A stretch of DNA of 64,000 bases from Micrasema longulum (GCA_022494885.1 JAGVSM010003565.1:1-64000), one strand, 5' to 3'; counted from the stretch's first letter, positions 1 to 10,802 are shown. Notes: generated by a model from the letters alone, not told the origin. Numbers and translations: made by a program.

Positions 1-717
1 TGACACATAATATATAAGAAAGAAGTTTAGTAATTTTATTTGTGTGACGTTTGTATTCATGTGTATGTGAATGTGTGTATGCGTGAATGAATGAGGGAGA
101 GGATACATGTGCGTGTGGGAATGAAAGAGGGAGAGGGTGCGTTTGTATGGGTACGTAAGTATGAAAATAATATATTTGCTTAAAACTTGTAAATTGTATT
201 AAAAATGGGTACAATAAAGAGCTTAGTAAAAAGTTAGAAACCTTTTTGTTAAAATTCAAATGACGAAATGATATAAATTGTTTTTTTTTTTTTTTTTAAG
301 TATGTTAAATTTCAAAACCGTATTCTGAAGAAAAAAAAAAGCATTTTATTTTTTAAATTTAACTGATACACATCGAATGAATAATGTGGGACGAGTCCTA
401 TACAATACAGTAGGTAATCACAAAATGCAGTAAATACGAAATAATGACAACAATAAAATAAGGATTGACAATACGCGAACGTTGATTCAAAACGAACACA
501 CAAATGCATATTATATACACCTACATAATATATAAATAAGAATAACATATAAGTTTAATAGAAATGATTCGGATTATAAAAATCAGGTGTCACAAACAGT
601 TGGCCCGCAGTACCTACGGGGATACATAATTATATTAAAAGATCTTCTCACTATAAAACTTATATATGTTCAGGGATAGAGAGCAACGGAGAGGAGGATG
701 CGGACAAAGACAATTTA

Positions 718-1346
718 TTACCTGGCAGTTTTGATAAATTTAATATTTTTGGTAAATATATCTATTTCGTTAAATTTCCTGTTATACGTATCCATAATAC
801 GGTTAATCGTAGCGTTTTTTGACAAATTTGTTCTGCATTTAGGTATGTGGAAAAGTTGTGTATAACGCGTTTGTCTCTGTGGTACCTTAAGATGAATGCG
901 GTTAACCAATTCAGGGGAATCTATTTTATCAGATATTATGTTGGTGAGTAACACTATATCAGCTGTGGTTCGTCTATCAGCGAGAGTTTGGATATTATAG
1001 AAAACGCACGCTTGGCGATAATCTGGAAAATTGAGATGTAATCTACGGTTTAAATTTTTTATAAACATTTTTTGAATTCTTTCAATTTTGCAGGAATGAA
1101 TTTTATAATAAGGAGACCAGACAGGTGAAGAAAATTCTAGTAAACTACGAACATAAGAGAAATATAATTTTTTAAGAGTATCGGTATTTTGAAACGGTTT
1201 GCCTGTGCGTAGTATAAATCCTAGTGTTCTAAAAGATTTTTCAGTAATACCATCGATGTGACGATTAAAAGTTAATTTTTCATCTAAGAGGATACCTAAA
1301 TCACGGACTGTTTCGACAGATTTAATATTTGTATTAACTAGTACTT
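718..1346 (-). pseudogene. LINE ORF2 C-terminal fragment (Jockey-like)
   Basis: The minus strand is open from about 1346 down to a stop at 718, so the frame runs upstream of the ATG at 1068. It reads as the post-polymerase region of a non-LTR retrotransposon ORF2. The first part carries the pattern VRDLGILLDEKLTF..HI, then YVRSLLEFSSPVWSPYY, then the C-terminal pattern RIHLKVPQRQTRYTQLF..P.CRTN..KN..INR.., ending DIFT. These are the hallmark spacings of Jockey/CR1-type LINEs without RNase H. An in-frame stop just above 1346 and the loss of similarity there indicate 5' truncation at insertion. The fragment lies antisense to the cyclase gene. Clade assignment is from family knowledge; the fragment itself is clear. 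Confidence 0.75.
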
Positions 1347-1365
1347 GTATTTATAATTAGATTGG

Positions 1366-1560
1366 CAATGATAACGCCATAAAGCGCCTAACTCTCTCTG
1401 TGCTACAAGAACGACGTATACTAGGAAGGCCCAAAATGCGATGGATGGACTGAAGCGAGGAACTGGAGAAGAAGGGCAGCAGACCGCTATGAGTGCAGGA
1501 TACTCCTGGATACAGCTAATTCCTACCCAGGGCTGTTGAGCTATGATGACGATGATAATG
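1366..1560 (+). pseudogene. RTE-like LINE 3' end, frameshifted
   Basis: A short stretch reads GRPKMRWMD, then after a frameshift ARNWRRRAADRYECR. This matches the pattern at the very end of RTE-type ORF2 proteins (GRP..RW.D....A.dR..WR). It ends in a short GATGATGACGAT-like microsatellite (about 1538-1560), as expected for RTE elements, which carry short tandem repeats rather than poly(A). It abuts the truncated end of the minus-strand LINE, so one element probably inserted beside or into the other. Confidence 0.5.
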
Positions 1561-1689
1561 ATTTATTTGATGATTCTGTGTCGAACACTATGCAAAACGA
1601 ACTTATTTGCGAAAACCTGAATGAAACTTTTTTTTTAATGTGTCGATAAGCGCTCAAGATCATAAACTTATTACGATTGAATTTTTAAT

Positions 1690-2170
1690 TTCATTTCGCA
1701 CTTAACTTGGGTGGGGTACCTAACTTTAGACAGTTCACTTTATCAACAATATTTTGATCAGGTCGAATTTTTCCAGACCAGGCTGGATTTTACTCCGTAC
1801 GAGGTATTAAGAATGAAATTGGCTGGTTAAAGTGGCCACTTTACACCCTGTGTAACACTCATAATTATGTCTATGTTTAAACATCCACACTTCCTTAACT
1901 CGTTCAGCTGCAAAACTGAAAAGTAATTCCAGAAATTGCCTAGTAGATGAAATAATTCAACCAGATGAATCTCACCTACATCGAATATGGTCGTTACGTT
2001 ACAAAAGTCAACGGATGGAAGAGTTAAGGAAATGAGGATGTTTAAGCATAGTCAGAATGGTAAATGGTACACAGTGTTTAAAGTGGTCACTTGACCTAGC
2101 CAATGGCAGGTTGTAAGCCCAGTAAATGTTAAAACTACCACATTTCTTTCTCAAAATGTTTTATTTCTCT
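1690..2170. mobile_element. MITE-A palindromic element, degraded copy
   Basis: Left half (1830-1960) reads GGCTGGTTAAAGTGGCCACTT..CCTGTGTAACA; right half (2010-2160) reads the same message inverted (ATGGTAAATGGTACACAGTG...AAGTGGTCACTTGACC). The two halves form a long imperfect palindrome. The same core recurs at about twelve places in this window, so it is a dispersed non-autonomous family. No coding capacity. Confidence 0.7.
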
Positions 2171-2882
2171 CAATAAGTGTCTGTTTCTCACGAATCAACT
2201 TCATCTATTCTTCTTGATGAATATTATCAAACACAAAAAAAAGATCGCTGTTACATTTAAACTAAAAAAGCACATGATTTTCATTGCGACCGATTAATAC
2301 TTCTTTCAAAGTTAACTAGTCAGTTGGAGAAAAGCTTTCCAAAAAATATATATACTCGTAGATATATGTAATCACACAAGTGAAACAAAAAAAGACGTTT
2401 TTGTATTTTTAAGACAGTCAAATGAGGTTCTGTAAGAAACAAAACTCAGGATGCTTATACAGGTTTAAAATAAATTTATAACTGGAACATATTCACTGGT
2501 GTGTCATTTTCCGAATCGAGATGATAAATTTTTAATGGATTTCTTCAAAGAAGAGTGTCAAAAAACGTTCAATAAAACAGGCAAAAACAAAATTACAGGC
2601 AAGAAAAAATAAGTATGGATCATCAAAAAGAAAAATGATATGTCGATATGTGAAGTAAATGATAGAGAATATCATTTTGTGATGAAAGTAATAATTGACA
2701 GTATCACGCATTCCAAAAAAAAAAATATTCAAGAAAAATAACCAATAATGGGATACAACACCCCTTGTGCAAACTTCAGAAACAGAGACGACAAATGGAA
2801 AATACGAAAAATAAATTAATTTGGAAACATGATGCGTCTGAATTTAATTACTTGTAATTCATAGAATTAATTAATAGATTAT

Positions 2883-3233
2883 ATGAAATGGCAGATGCTT
2901 GGTGTATGTCTAAGAGACAGAGTAAGAAATGAAGAAAAAAGACGCCGAACCGGAGTCGAGGATATCATGGATCGTGCAGCGAAATTGAAATGGCAGTGGG
3001 CAGGACACTTGGCAAGACAAAATGATGGCAGGTGGACACCCAAAATAATAAAGTGGAGACCATGGGCAAACAAAAGAAATGTTGGAAGGCCACAGAAAAG
3101 ATGGGTCGACGACATTGCCCCTATTACCGGTAAAACGTGGATGATGAAAGCACGTGATAGGAAGGAATGGAGACGCTTGGAAGAGGCCTTTATCCAGCAG
3201 TGGAGAGAACAAGGCTGAAGAAGAAGAAGAAGA
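2883..3233 (+). pseudogene. RTE-like LINE ORF2 C-terminus with (GAA)n tail
   Basis: A 111-codon open frame ends at 3218. It carries VRNEEKRRRTGVEDI, then KLKWQWAGHLARQNDGRW, KWRPWANKRNVGRPQKRW.DD, and DRKEWRRLEEAFIQQW. This is the highly characteristic tail of the RTE-type LINEs common in Lepidoptera. The stop is followed immediately by a GAAGAAGAAGAA run (3218-3233), the short tandem repeat with which RTE elements end. Only the last tenth of ORF2 is present (5' truncation). The frame is undisrupted, so the insertion is probably not very old. Confidence 0.85.
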
Positions 3234-3262
3234 TTACAGTCATAACTAGTTTTTTTAAGAAC

Positions 3263-3711
3263 TGTGGTGTTCATCGTCCCTAATCGATGGCACTAAATAA
3301 TTTCACCTGAAATATAGTGTGAAGACCGGTGAAGCAAGTTATGAATATTGAATACAATACTAACAGTGTTGCACACAACGACGAGATTAACGTTCTATAG
3401 TACGTGAACATCGTTCCTACTAAGAAGACAAGTACAACGAAAAAACTCGGTCTATAAAAAGACCACAGAAGGCGGTAACGCTCAGTCAGTCAGTCAGCTC
3501 AGTCAGCCCGAACAGTCAGCTCAACGCAGTCACTCTGTTCCAGCATGTATTTCAAGTGCAGCCAGTTCGAATTCTCGTCGCCGAAACACTCGCGTGACAT
3601 AATTATTTATTACTTTTTCGCCATGTAATAAATATGCATTAAACAGCAATCTCGTGTCTTCTGTCAATGTCTAACTGGTATAGGACTACTGGGAGATGCT
3701 TAAATCCTAAA
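3263..3711 (+). mobile_element. Solo LTR of an LTR retrotransposon
   Basis: Starts TGTGGTGTTCATCGTCC and aligns along its length with the better-defined LTR at 35714-36133. Shared blocks are CGATG.CAC, AATAATTTCA.CTGAAATATAG, a CAGTCAGTCAGT-rich segment, CGCCATGTAATAAATA and TGTCTTCT.TGTCAAT. It has a TATA-like TCTATAAAAAGACC near 3452, initiator-like CAGTCAGT repeats (3480-3510) and a poly(A) signal AATAAA near 3627. The 3' boundary (near 3711) is eroded and I see no matching target duplication. No internal retroviral-type coding region accompanies it. It lies 70 bases upstream of exon 3781-3952, in the gene's orientation. Confidence 0.7.
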
Positions 3712-3780
3712 TTACTATCTAAATTACATTAAATTTATTTGAAAAGGAGTTTTATAAGTTATTCATTTTGTTTGTTTCAG

Positions 3781-3952
3781 AAATAATCGAGAAAGTGAAA
3801 AAGCCGCCGCCCCTGATCCGGCCTTCGGTGTCCAAGGGAGCTGCGCCCCCCGACGCCATCCACATCATGAGGCAGTGCTGGACCGAGCAGCCGGACATGC
3901 GGCCTGACTTCACGCAAGTGCACGACCTCTTCAGGAAGCTGAACCACGGGAG
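3781..3952 (+). CDS. Gyc76C: Receptor guanylate cyclase exon 1 (end of kinase-homology domain)
   Basis: First visible coding exon of a receptor guanylate cyclase, an enzyme that converts GTP to cGMP at the plasma membrane. It begins in mid-codon after TTTGTTTCAG and ends AG before GTCAGA. The peptide runs EIIEKVKKPPPLIRPSV through MRQCWTEQPDMRPDF to FRKLNHGR, the C-terminal lobe of the pseudokinase domain, including the RP.F/CW..E...RP.F pattern of protein-kinase subdomain XI. Phase fits the next exon (AG + G gives Arg). The Pro-rich PPPLIRPSVSKGAAPP segment is typical of the Gyc76C subgroup. GC content is far above the flanking intron. Orthology to Gyc76C is from remembered family similarity, not alignment; another receptor cyclase such as Gyc32E is less likely. 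Confidence 0.85.
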
Positions 3953-5002
3953 GTCAGAGCAAACCGTCTCTTATTTTATTTCACAAAACGCTTAAGCGAA
4001 TATGCGGCGAAGAGAATTTTGATGAATAGGTGTTTGAATTAAATGTTGTTATGCAGAAAGCAGTCCACCATAGAAAAGTGAAATTGAAACTTCTTAGACT
4101 AGTTGGTTTTATTACAATATTTTGAGTTTTTTCAAATGTTTGTAGACATAAGACTGGATTTCACCCCCCAGGGAGTCATTAGAATTAAAAAAATACGATT
4201 TCCCTCTTCAGGGTTACATAAGTAATTCAATAAATAAGTAATTAATTAACCCTGAAGAGGGTAACGTGTGGTTGCCGAACCTAGTCAGTTGTGTCAATCA
4301 AAAGTGGTTTATAAAACAAAGTTATTTTATTTATCTCTAAAAACATTATTAGTTATTGCTACAGATATCCAAAATATCAGTATTTTTATTTTATTTCATT
4401 GGAAAGCCAACGAACAATCAATAATTATTTTATTTTTTAAACTTATTCACAGTATATTAATAAAATATACAATAAGTATATTCTAAATAAATTTGATAAA
4501 ATTTCATAAGAGGCCTGCTCGTAATTGTCTCCATAAATATAATATGTAATGTAAAATAAGTAATGATACAAGACTTCTTTTATCATAAATACAACTCATA
4601 ATTTATTAAAATAAAAAATATATCCTTGAATACAGAACACCAATGTCGGTCGCACAGTTTTACACTATAATATTTATTTATACGAGAATAGCCGATTTCG
4701 TACTACAATAAAATTCCACACAGCACGATATTTATAATACAGACCAGATCTTGTCTTGAGGTGGTAATTATGATTTATTTTAATGTCCTAGCTTTAATTT
4801 TTTTTCATTGTATTTTATTTTAATTGTAACTGCATGTATTATAAGGAAATGTGTTAGCCATAGTTGAATGGAATGAATAATTCCGTTAATAAATCAAATA
4901 AATAAATAAATTAAAAATAAATATAAAATATTAAAAGCAAAGAAAGGAAGAAAAATATGTTTTTTTAGCAAAATTGAACAAAACTTTTATTTTTTATTAC
5001 AG
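3953..5002 (+). other. Intron between exons 1 and 2
   Basis: About 1 kb of AT-rich intron. 4045-4080 resembles the terminal repeat of MITE-C (GTTATGCAGAAAGCAG). 4115-4195 is a MITE-A arm (GAGTTTTTTCAAATGTTTG...GACTGGATTTCACCCC). A 15-bp perfect inverted repeat lies at 4202-4261. 4740-4920 ends in AATAAATAAATAAATT and looks like the A-tailed 3' end of a retroposon. The intron closes with TTTTTATTACAG at 5002. No gene is apparent; the 72-codon open frame at 4268-4486 is AT-rich noise. Confidence 0.6.
4202..4261. repeat. 15-bp perfect inverted repeat (hairpin)
   Basis: CCCTCTTCAGGGTTA (4202-4216) is exactly complementary to TAACCCTGAAGAGGG (4247-4261), separated by 30 AT-rich bases. It sits next to a MITE-A arm, so it may be a boundary or foldback relic. 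A terminator role is not meaningful here, in a eukaryotic intron. Confidence 0.7.
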
Positions 5003-5143
5003 GAAGGTCAATTTTGTTGACACGATGTTCCAGATGTTGGAAAAATACAGCAACAATTTAGAAGAACTCATCAGGGAGAGGACTGAGCAGTTAGACATGG
5101 AAAAAAAGAAGACTGAACAGTTGTTGAACAGAATGCTGCCAAG
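5003..5143 (+). CDS. Gyc76C: Receptor guanylate cyclase exon 2 (signalling-helix linker)
   Basis: Encodes [19 protein letters not shown], then [20 protein letters not shown] and LLNRMLP. This is the coiled-coil linker joining the pseudokinase to the cyclase domain. Heptad-like Leu spacing and the RTEQL...KKKTEQLL pattern are hallmarks of all receptor guanylate cyclases, where the helix holds the dimer and transmits the ligand signal. The acceptor is TTATTACAG, the donor AAG|GTAAGA. Phases fit both neighbours (AG|G before; AG|C gives Ser after). 141 bases, 47 codons. Confidence 0.9.
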
Positions 5144-5759
5144 GTAAGAAGTTATATTTTTTTAGGGTCTTCAAAAACATATGATTAAATTATTGATGAA
5201 ATGTGTACATTTAAACAATTGTACACATGCAAGTTTGTCGTTTGGCTAAAGGAAATTCGAATTTTTAGGTCTCGAAATGTTCAATAATATTTGGATGCCC
5301 AATTTCTAAAAATGTCTAAGTCCATTTTAATCGGTTTTGAGTTGGCAATACTGCCGTGTAGAGAATTTTGTGAACTATACATTTACCAAATTATTTTTTC
5401 AATAAAGAATACCCATATCGAATTTTGTATTTGAAAAAATATTTTTAAAATATCAATTTCGAAAAATCCCTAAGTCCTAAAAATCTCTTATTCCAAGAGT
5501 TTTTTCCCTGAAAAAAAAACTCTTAGACCTTTGAATACTTTTGAAAAACCCCTAAGTCCTGACATTAGGCTTAAGTCCATTTTTTACAAGCAATAATTTT
5601 GCAACTAAACATCTAACAATTTTATATTTTTTTATCTTTAAATAAAGGAGAAGAAAAACTTTACAATGCGTGTTTTCAATTTTCCGAAATTCTGACATTT
5701 AGCATTTCAGAAACAAAATAAACACTTCAACTTGAAGTTATTAATTTAAAAATACTTGG

Positions 5760-5940
5760 TACACTTTCACTTATTTATTTTACCAATAAGCGCTTTCACC
5801 CTCTAAAGGACATCTACACATATTAAAATTAATAGCTTATATTTAAATTAATAACTTATATGTATATATAAGTTATTATATCATTACAATGAAATTCTAT
5901 CAATAATTGTCAGTAAATAATTTAAATAAAAAAAACTTAA
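5760..5940. mobile_element. MITE-B copy (degraded)
   Basis: Contains CCAATAAGCGCTTTCACCCT followed, after a gap, by AACTTATATGTATATATAAGTTATTATATCATTACAATG. The same string set occurs at 17940-18075, 36890-37290 and 47110-47410. In the reverse direction the core reads GATGTCC..GAGGGTGAAAGCGCTTATTGG. No coding capacity. Confidence 0.6.
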
Positions 5941-6009
5941 TACAAAAAGACTTGATTTATTGGGTCCACATGTAGTATTTAGTGAACATGATTAAAATAA
6001 AATAGGTAT

Positions 6010-6130
6010 GAATTTATTAGTTACGTAAACCTTGACGAAGAAGCTTGCTTGCTTTAAAACCGGTTGGTGGAAAAAAAAAAATAGTGGTTAAAAACAAAGT
6101 AGTTTTATTTATTTTATTAAAAAAACTTAA
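6010..6130. repeat. Dispersed repeat shared with 61395-61500
   Basis: Both copies read TTAGTTACGTAAAC, then TTGACGAAGAAGCTTG, a short pyrimidine/GC hairpin, ACCGGT.GGT, and end with GTGGTTAAAAACAAAG followed by TTTTATTTATTTTAT. About 100 bases align with few differences. Probably one end of a non-autonomous DNA element. The TTGACGA...AAAACCGG core resembles motifs in other repeats here (see findings). Confidence 0.65.
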
Positions 6131-6649
6131 ACTCGATATATCTCAGAACTACAAAAATGGACTTAGGCATGTTTTGAAATTGGGCATCTATTTATTTATG
6201 CTTAATTAAGTTAGTTTATTAAGAACTTATATAAACTTTTAGTAAAATTACAATTTTCTGTGTGTGTAAAGGTACATTGGGAAAATAAAAAATCGATTTA
6301 AAAACATAAGAACCGTATATAATCCCTTAAAAAAGTTTAACGTTTGAAAGTAATTGTCAATACAAATATTTTCAATGTTCTTATTTACTTCCTTAAACTT
6401 TATGTTGTGTCCGTGCCTGATTTATTACTGTCCAATGTCTGGCAAGGCATAGTATCCACAAACTTACACTACGTGTACAATAGAACTAACGTTTAGAATT
6501 ATTTTGTAATGCCTGAGGACACGCGTCTTAGTACGCGGTCCTTTTCGTCTGCTAAGAACAGCCGGAGGGAAATGTTTGGTTCTATTTTCCTATGTAAATA
6601 CAAAAAACCTTTCTACTTTCACTAGATCAGCGTTTTCCAACCTTTCAAC

Positions 6650-7000
6650 GAAAGTGCGAAATCTATACGAGAAAAAAAAAGTCTTGTGACCCCCAGGACC
6701 TGAATAAGAAACCCAGTCTGATCTTTCTTCATAAAAAAGTATTCCTATATTTTTCCCTTGATTTTGGCATTAGAGCAGTGTATTTTTTTTACGCTATAGA
6801 TATTTATTAATGCTAATTTTGTGATGAATTGTTTTTTATGGGAGCTAGGATCACCCAAAAGCCCACGAAAGCGCCTAGTTTAATCTGTCGTCTGCTGACG
6901 TACAGTATACAAATATGATGAATCTTTGCTTTTAATTTTTGTATAAAATTGTAAGATTCAATATGTCCATGTATTTATAATTTTCTCAAACTGAACGGTT
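6650..7000. repeat. Dispersed repeat R6
   Basis: Shares TCTTTCTTCATA.AAA.GTATTCC, TTTTTCCCTTGATTTTGGCA, TAGAGCA.TG, AAGCGCC..GTTTAATCTG and CAAACTGAACGGTTT with copies at 11090-11235/12330-12430, 44220-44270 and 52430-52625. Non-coding, class unknown. Confidence 0.55.
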
Positions 7001-7619
7001 TGTGACTGTGAACATAAAATATAAAAAAAATAGCATTTAATATAATTATAAATTAATTTTATTTTTAAAATCAAAACGGATATTATGAAAAAATGTTTTC
7101 ATTTCTAATTTTTATACATAAAATTGTTAAATAATACGTCTTAACGAAAACGCAACATGTTTGGCCTTAAAAATTGTGAAGTCAAGATTTGTGATGAATT
7201 GAATGAATTGACAATGAAAACGAATTAATTTAAATAGACACATCCTATGTTGCCTTATACGTTATTTTGCTGTTTAAATGTTCTAAAAATAAATTAAAAC
7301 ACATGCGAACAAAAGCCAATATGTATTTACGAGTTTGGAAACAGGGTGTTCATTTTATTTGAATAATACATTCAGACATTTAGGATATTTCATCCCTTAG
7401 AGAAAGTACCCCTGACGTTGTTTGGTTTACAGCGGGGGTCTTCAAGCGACACCCCGCGGGTTAAATTTTACTCACGCTGGACTTAATATTATAATGTAAT
7501 TACTAAATATTTTAACTGATTGTAAAAAAAATACAACCACAGATTTGCGCGTCATGATTTTGCTCTAGGGACCGGTTGCACGAAAAAAAGTTTAGTTAAA
7601 AAAAAGTTAGCAATTAAAT

Positions 7620-7800
7620 AATGTAAATGTCCGTCTCGCGGCCCATTGGTTAGCGCGTTTTTCTATCATGCATGTGGTCTCCGGGCGAACCTGTTGAATC
7701 GAAATTCACTGCATGGTTGTCACGAAATATTTATTTTTTAAAAAAAGGTACCGACTTTAACACTAGAATATTTCATAGTCCATGGACTGGCACGAAATGT
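7620..7800 (+). mobile_element. SINE, family S1 (tRNA-derived)
   Basis: Head reads GCGGCCCATTGGTTAGCGCG, a tRNA A-box-like segment, followed by a decayed B-box and TTCATAGTCCATGGACTGGC further on. The better copy is at 20941-21205. Old and degraded. Confidence 0.5.
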
Positions 7801-7849
7801 GGATGTTTTGTGTCAAAGTTTCGGTAGGAATTTTACTACTATTTTACGA

Positions 7850-8130
7850 CGCCTTTAAATTATTTTCCAACTTCAGGTAAGCAGCAATAAGTTTCTATGG
7901 ATTTACTTTAGCAGAGTTTTGTTTTAGAAAATTGAAATTGAAAGAAGGGATATTTTCTTAGCATATCTAGTAGAAATTGATTTGTTCATCTACTAACTTA
8001 ACGTTCAAGCATGGGCAGAATGGTGAATGTTACACAGTGTATAAAATGGCCACTAAAACCAGCCAATGACAGGTCGTAAGCCCTGTAAATGCCTAGACTT
8101 TCATACCCCTCCTTTTTTAGTAGTTAATTT
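7850..8130. mobile_element. MITE-A right-half copy
   Basis: Carries the MITE-A strings AGAATGGTGAATGTTACACA, CCAGCCAATGACAGGTCGTA and AGCCCTGTAAATGCCTAGAC in the right-arm orientation. The complementary left arm is not obvious. Confidence 0.65.
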
Positions 8131-8267
8131 TTAACCTTAAAAAACTCTATCCTTTGGTCTATATGTGTCATTTTTTTGTTCAATCTACCCACGTATGCTT
8201 GTTTAAAGAGATACTTTCCATTTTTTAAAAAAAATCTAACTAGGTATTTAAAGTGTAAAAATAAAAA

Positions 8268-8857
8268 CTTATAGTAGGGCCAATTTAATAGGTCACATTT
8301 GACACTTCATCAAAATTCAACAATATAACCTTGTAAGGGCGGTAATAAAATATTATTTATTTTTTCGACTTTAGAACTGCACAATTTCTTAACTTTTTTC
8401 AATTGCGATTACATACTTATTGTAATAACGACAAAAGAAGGTAATTTTACGATTTACTTTCACTAATAAACCATTCTAAACATAATAAACTTTTTCTGTT
8501 CTAAACGTCGTTACAATGTTGCATCAGTGAACCCTTTTTCTTTTTAAACACCAGGGATGTTACCCAGAATAAAAAAGAATGTTGATAATTTTGTTAAATT
8601 ATGTACTTATCTTATTTTGTTCCTTAAATTTACGATCGAAAGTAATAATGGGACAGGGATTTGACTGATGGTTTTAAAAATAAAATTACAGTACCTATAA
8701 GTACTTTTTCATAGTAACTAAATTCAATTCACATATATTATGTTTGAAGTCCGAATCGATTCAATAACTTTAATCGATGTTTTTAGCAGGTCACCTCACT
8801 ATAAAGCTAAAACCGACAAATGTCAAATGTGACCTATTAAATTGGCCCTACTATAAG
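8268..8857. mobile_element. MITE-D, 590 bp with about 37-bp terminal inverted repeats
   Basis: Left end CTTATAGTAGGGCCAATTTA, continuing into ATAGGTCACATTTGACA; the right end is its reverse complement (TGTCAAATGTGACCTAT...GGCCCTACTATAAG). The arms are nearly identical, so the insertion is fairly recent. The interior is AT-rich and non-coding. Superfamily not determined because the duplication is unclear. Confidence 0.75.
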
Positions 8858-8879
8858 GTTTTATTATTTACTCGAATAT

Positions 8880-9005
8880 TTAAATTTTTAGACCATTTTC
8901 TAGAAGTCGAAAATAACTTGTGCTGGAAAAATAAAAGTCGACAACTGAACCTTGGTCCCCGAGTCCACAATACTACCATGGGACCACAACCCGGTTCAAA
9001 TATTG
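8880..9005 (-). mobile_element. SINE, family S3 (tRNA-derived), minus strand
   Basis: In reverse complement it reads GGGTTGTGGTCCCATGG then TTGTGGACTCGGGGACCAAG, the tRNA-like head of the S3 family. The body (CGACTTCTAGAAAATGG in reverse) matches the copies at 28865-29060 and 51190-51350. Confidence 0.55.
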
Positions 9006-9021
9006 ATATGTATTTTTGTAT

Positions 9022-9213
9022 AATAGGGTGCCTGAAAGAATGACTAGACAGGTGCCACCATTTTGTAGCAACAATTCACGGACAGCGTATACTTATAATG
9101 CCGTATTAAACAGACTTCATGAACTCGGCAATAGTTATTCTCACGTATCTGATATATTTAGTGTAGGGTATTGTTCCTATAGAACAAACCTTTTCAAAGA
9201 TGGTGAATGGTAA
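9022..9213 (+). pseudogene. LINE ORF2 C-terminus (Jockey-like)
   Basis: Open frame with SRTAYTYNAVLNRLHELGN and then HVSDIFSVGYCSYRTNLF. This is the terminal pattern P.SRTN...N..L.RL..L.N....DIF of Jockey-like ORF2 proteins, similar to the fragment at 718-1346. It is truncated upstream and followed by an AT-rich 3' region (9214-9440). Confidence 0.6.
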
Positions 9214-9843
9214 TTATATTTATTTATTCATGCATTTCATAATATATATACAGTTTTTTGTTCACTTACCTAGCTGTATGAAACAGTACGTATGATTTTC
9301 TTGTTGTATTACTGTAGAATGTTATGTTATTTAATTTTGTTTTTTACATTTATCCCTGAATTGTGTAAACTTTCTACTAAATATTCTGTATAATTTTAAG
9401 GTTATTTTTTAAAATATAAATCTGATATTATTTTTAGGTTTAATTTTTTTCATAAATCTTGAGTAAAAGGAAATTCATGTTTTTTTTTTTAATATTACGC
9501 CAAATATGTTAGTATTATAAATTTTTGTAAAAGATAGATTTGCCGTTTATGTTGATAAAATAAAATAAATAATATGTAAGCGTTTTCATTGCAAGAAATT
9601 GCTGTATTATAAAATTTATTTGATAAACACATAAAAAAAATTGTTTTTACGACTTATGTGACGAGTAATATGTGATGTTATTTTATCGACTTTACATAAT
9701 ATATTTTACCCCATACCAGCACATTTGCTGATAGGGAATATTTTGTACGAATAAAATATGTAGTGTAATGAAATATGTAAAGTTAAACGATGTATTTTAT
9801 CATTTTAGATATAATATAATAGATACTTAATACTATTTATAAA

Positions 9844-10129
9844 GGTATTAGAAGCAAACTTTGAAATCTCCATTAAAGGAGTTACTGAGATATACGCGAT
9901 AAATTTGGTAAAAGAATTGGGAGATTTCTAATTATGCTTTACTAACTCAATGAAGAATGCCAAGTTTGCGGTGTCAAGTAGTGTAATTGAAATCTGTTTT
10001 TGCAAGATTAAGAGACGGTTTTGAATTACGCTATCATTTAGGTAGGTAGGTTTTTATGTATAGTTTATTTTGGCATCAATAACAAATTATCCGTTTTTAG
10101 TGGAGATTTCCAAGATCGCTTCTAATACC
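9844..10129. mobile_element. MITE-E, 286 bp with about 30-bp terminal inverted repeats
   Basis: Left end GGTATTAGAAGCAAACTTTG, continuing AAATCTCCA. Right end TGGAGATTTCCAAGATCGCT, continuing TCTAATACC. The arms are complementary with a few mismatches. Interior non-coding. No second copy noticed in the window. Confidence 0.7.
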
Positions 10130-10155
10130 CTGATACATAAATACATATTTATATA

Positions 10156-10518
10156 CAGGATGTTCTTTAAACCCTGTCACATCGGAAACCGCGATGATCA
10201 GTATGGGTACAAAGACATATTAGCGTGTTAAAAAAAATGTTTAGAACAAAGAAAATTTAAAAAAATAAAATATTTAAAAAAAACAAATGGTTGCTTACTT
10301 CTGCAGGGGAGAAGTGAGGGGAGCGCGGCGTATTATCAGACTCCCCCCTATCCCCCTAGTTCCTCCCCTGCAGAAGTAACCAACAATTTGTTTTTTTTTT
10401 GTATTTTCTTTTAAAAAATTTTATTTGTTCTAAAAAAATATTTTTATGTGCCTATATGTTTTCTTGCTCACACTGATCATCATGGTTTCGGATGTGACAG
10501 GGTTTAATGAACACCCTG
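10156..10518. mobile_element. Palindromic MITE, 363 bp, TA-flanked (Tc1/mariner-type)
   Basis: Left arm begins CAGGATGTTCTTTAAACCCT and continues GTCACATCGGAAACC; the right arm is the inverse, ending AGGGTTTAATGAACACCCTG. Both ends abut TA, the target of Tc1/mariner transposases, and the CAGGGTGT-like terminus fits. Nearly the whole element is a foldback: a pyrimidine/purine pair (TTCTGCAGGGGAGAAGTGAG near 10300 and CTCCCCTGCAGAAGTAA near 10360) closes the centre. Non-autonomous. Confidence 0.8.
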
Positions 10519-10621
10519 TATATATATATATATAAATGTATGAATTTTTTAATATGTTCTACGCATACTTTATATTTGAAGTGTTTATTTCAATTCGCTA
10601 TGTATTTTTTAAAATTATTTT

Positions 10622-10802
10622 TTTTATTTTTTATTTTTGCACTGCAACAGGTCAGGAGGCCCAATTACAGTGGTGAATTACATCACAAAACACTCAGGCC
10701 TGAGAAAAATCTCATTTGATTTTTGTTTTCTCACCGGGAATCGAACCCGGAACCTTCCGTGAGTGAGTCAAGCGTCTTGACCACTACACCACGGAGGCCG
10801 TC
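10622..10802 (-). mobile_element. SINE, family S2 (tRNA-derived), minus strand
   Basis: In reverse complement the head reads GGCCTCCGTGGTGTAGTGGT (A-box), then TTCCGGGTTCGATTCCCGGT (B-box), then a body with TGATGTAATTCACCACTG and GGCCTCCTGACCTGTTG, and an A-rich tail. The second copy at 57385-57570 aligns along its full length. A tRNA gene is rejected because the acceptor-stem ends do not pair and a body plus tail follow. Confidence 0.85.

Larger units (their letters stand above)
1..3780 (+). other. Intron of the guanylate cyclase gene (3' part), upstream of first visible exon
   Basis: This stretch precedes the first recognised exon and ends in a good acceptor (pyrimidine-rich TTTGTTTCAG at 3771-3780). 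It holds two LINE fragments on opposite strands (718-1346 and 1366-1560), a MITE-A palindrome (about 1690-2170), an RTE-like LINE end (2883-3233) and an LTR (3263-3711). Positions 1-717 and 2170-2880 are AT-rich with homopolymer runs and GT-rich simple sequence (60-140). I see no gene in them. The upstream exons of the receptor must lie outside the window. Confidence 0.7.
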
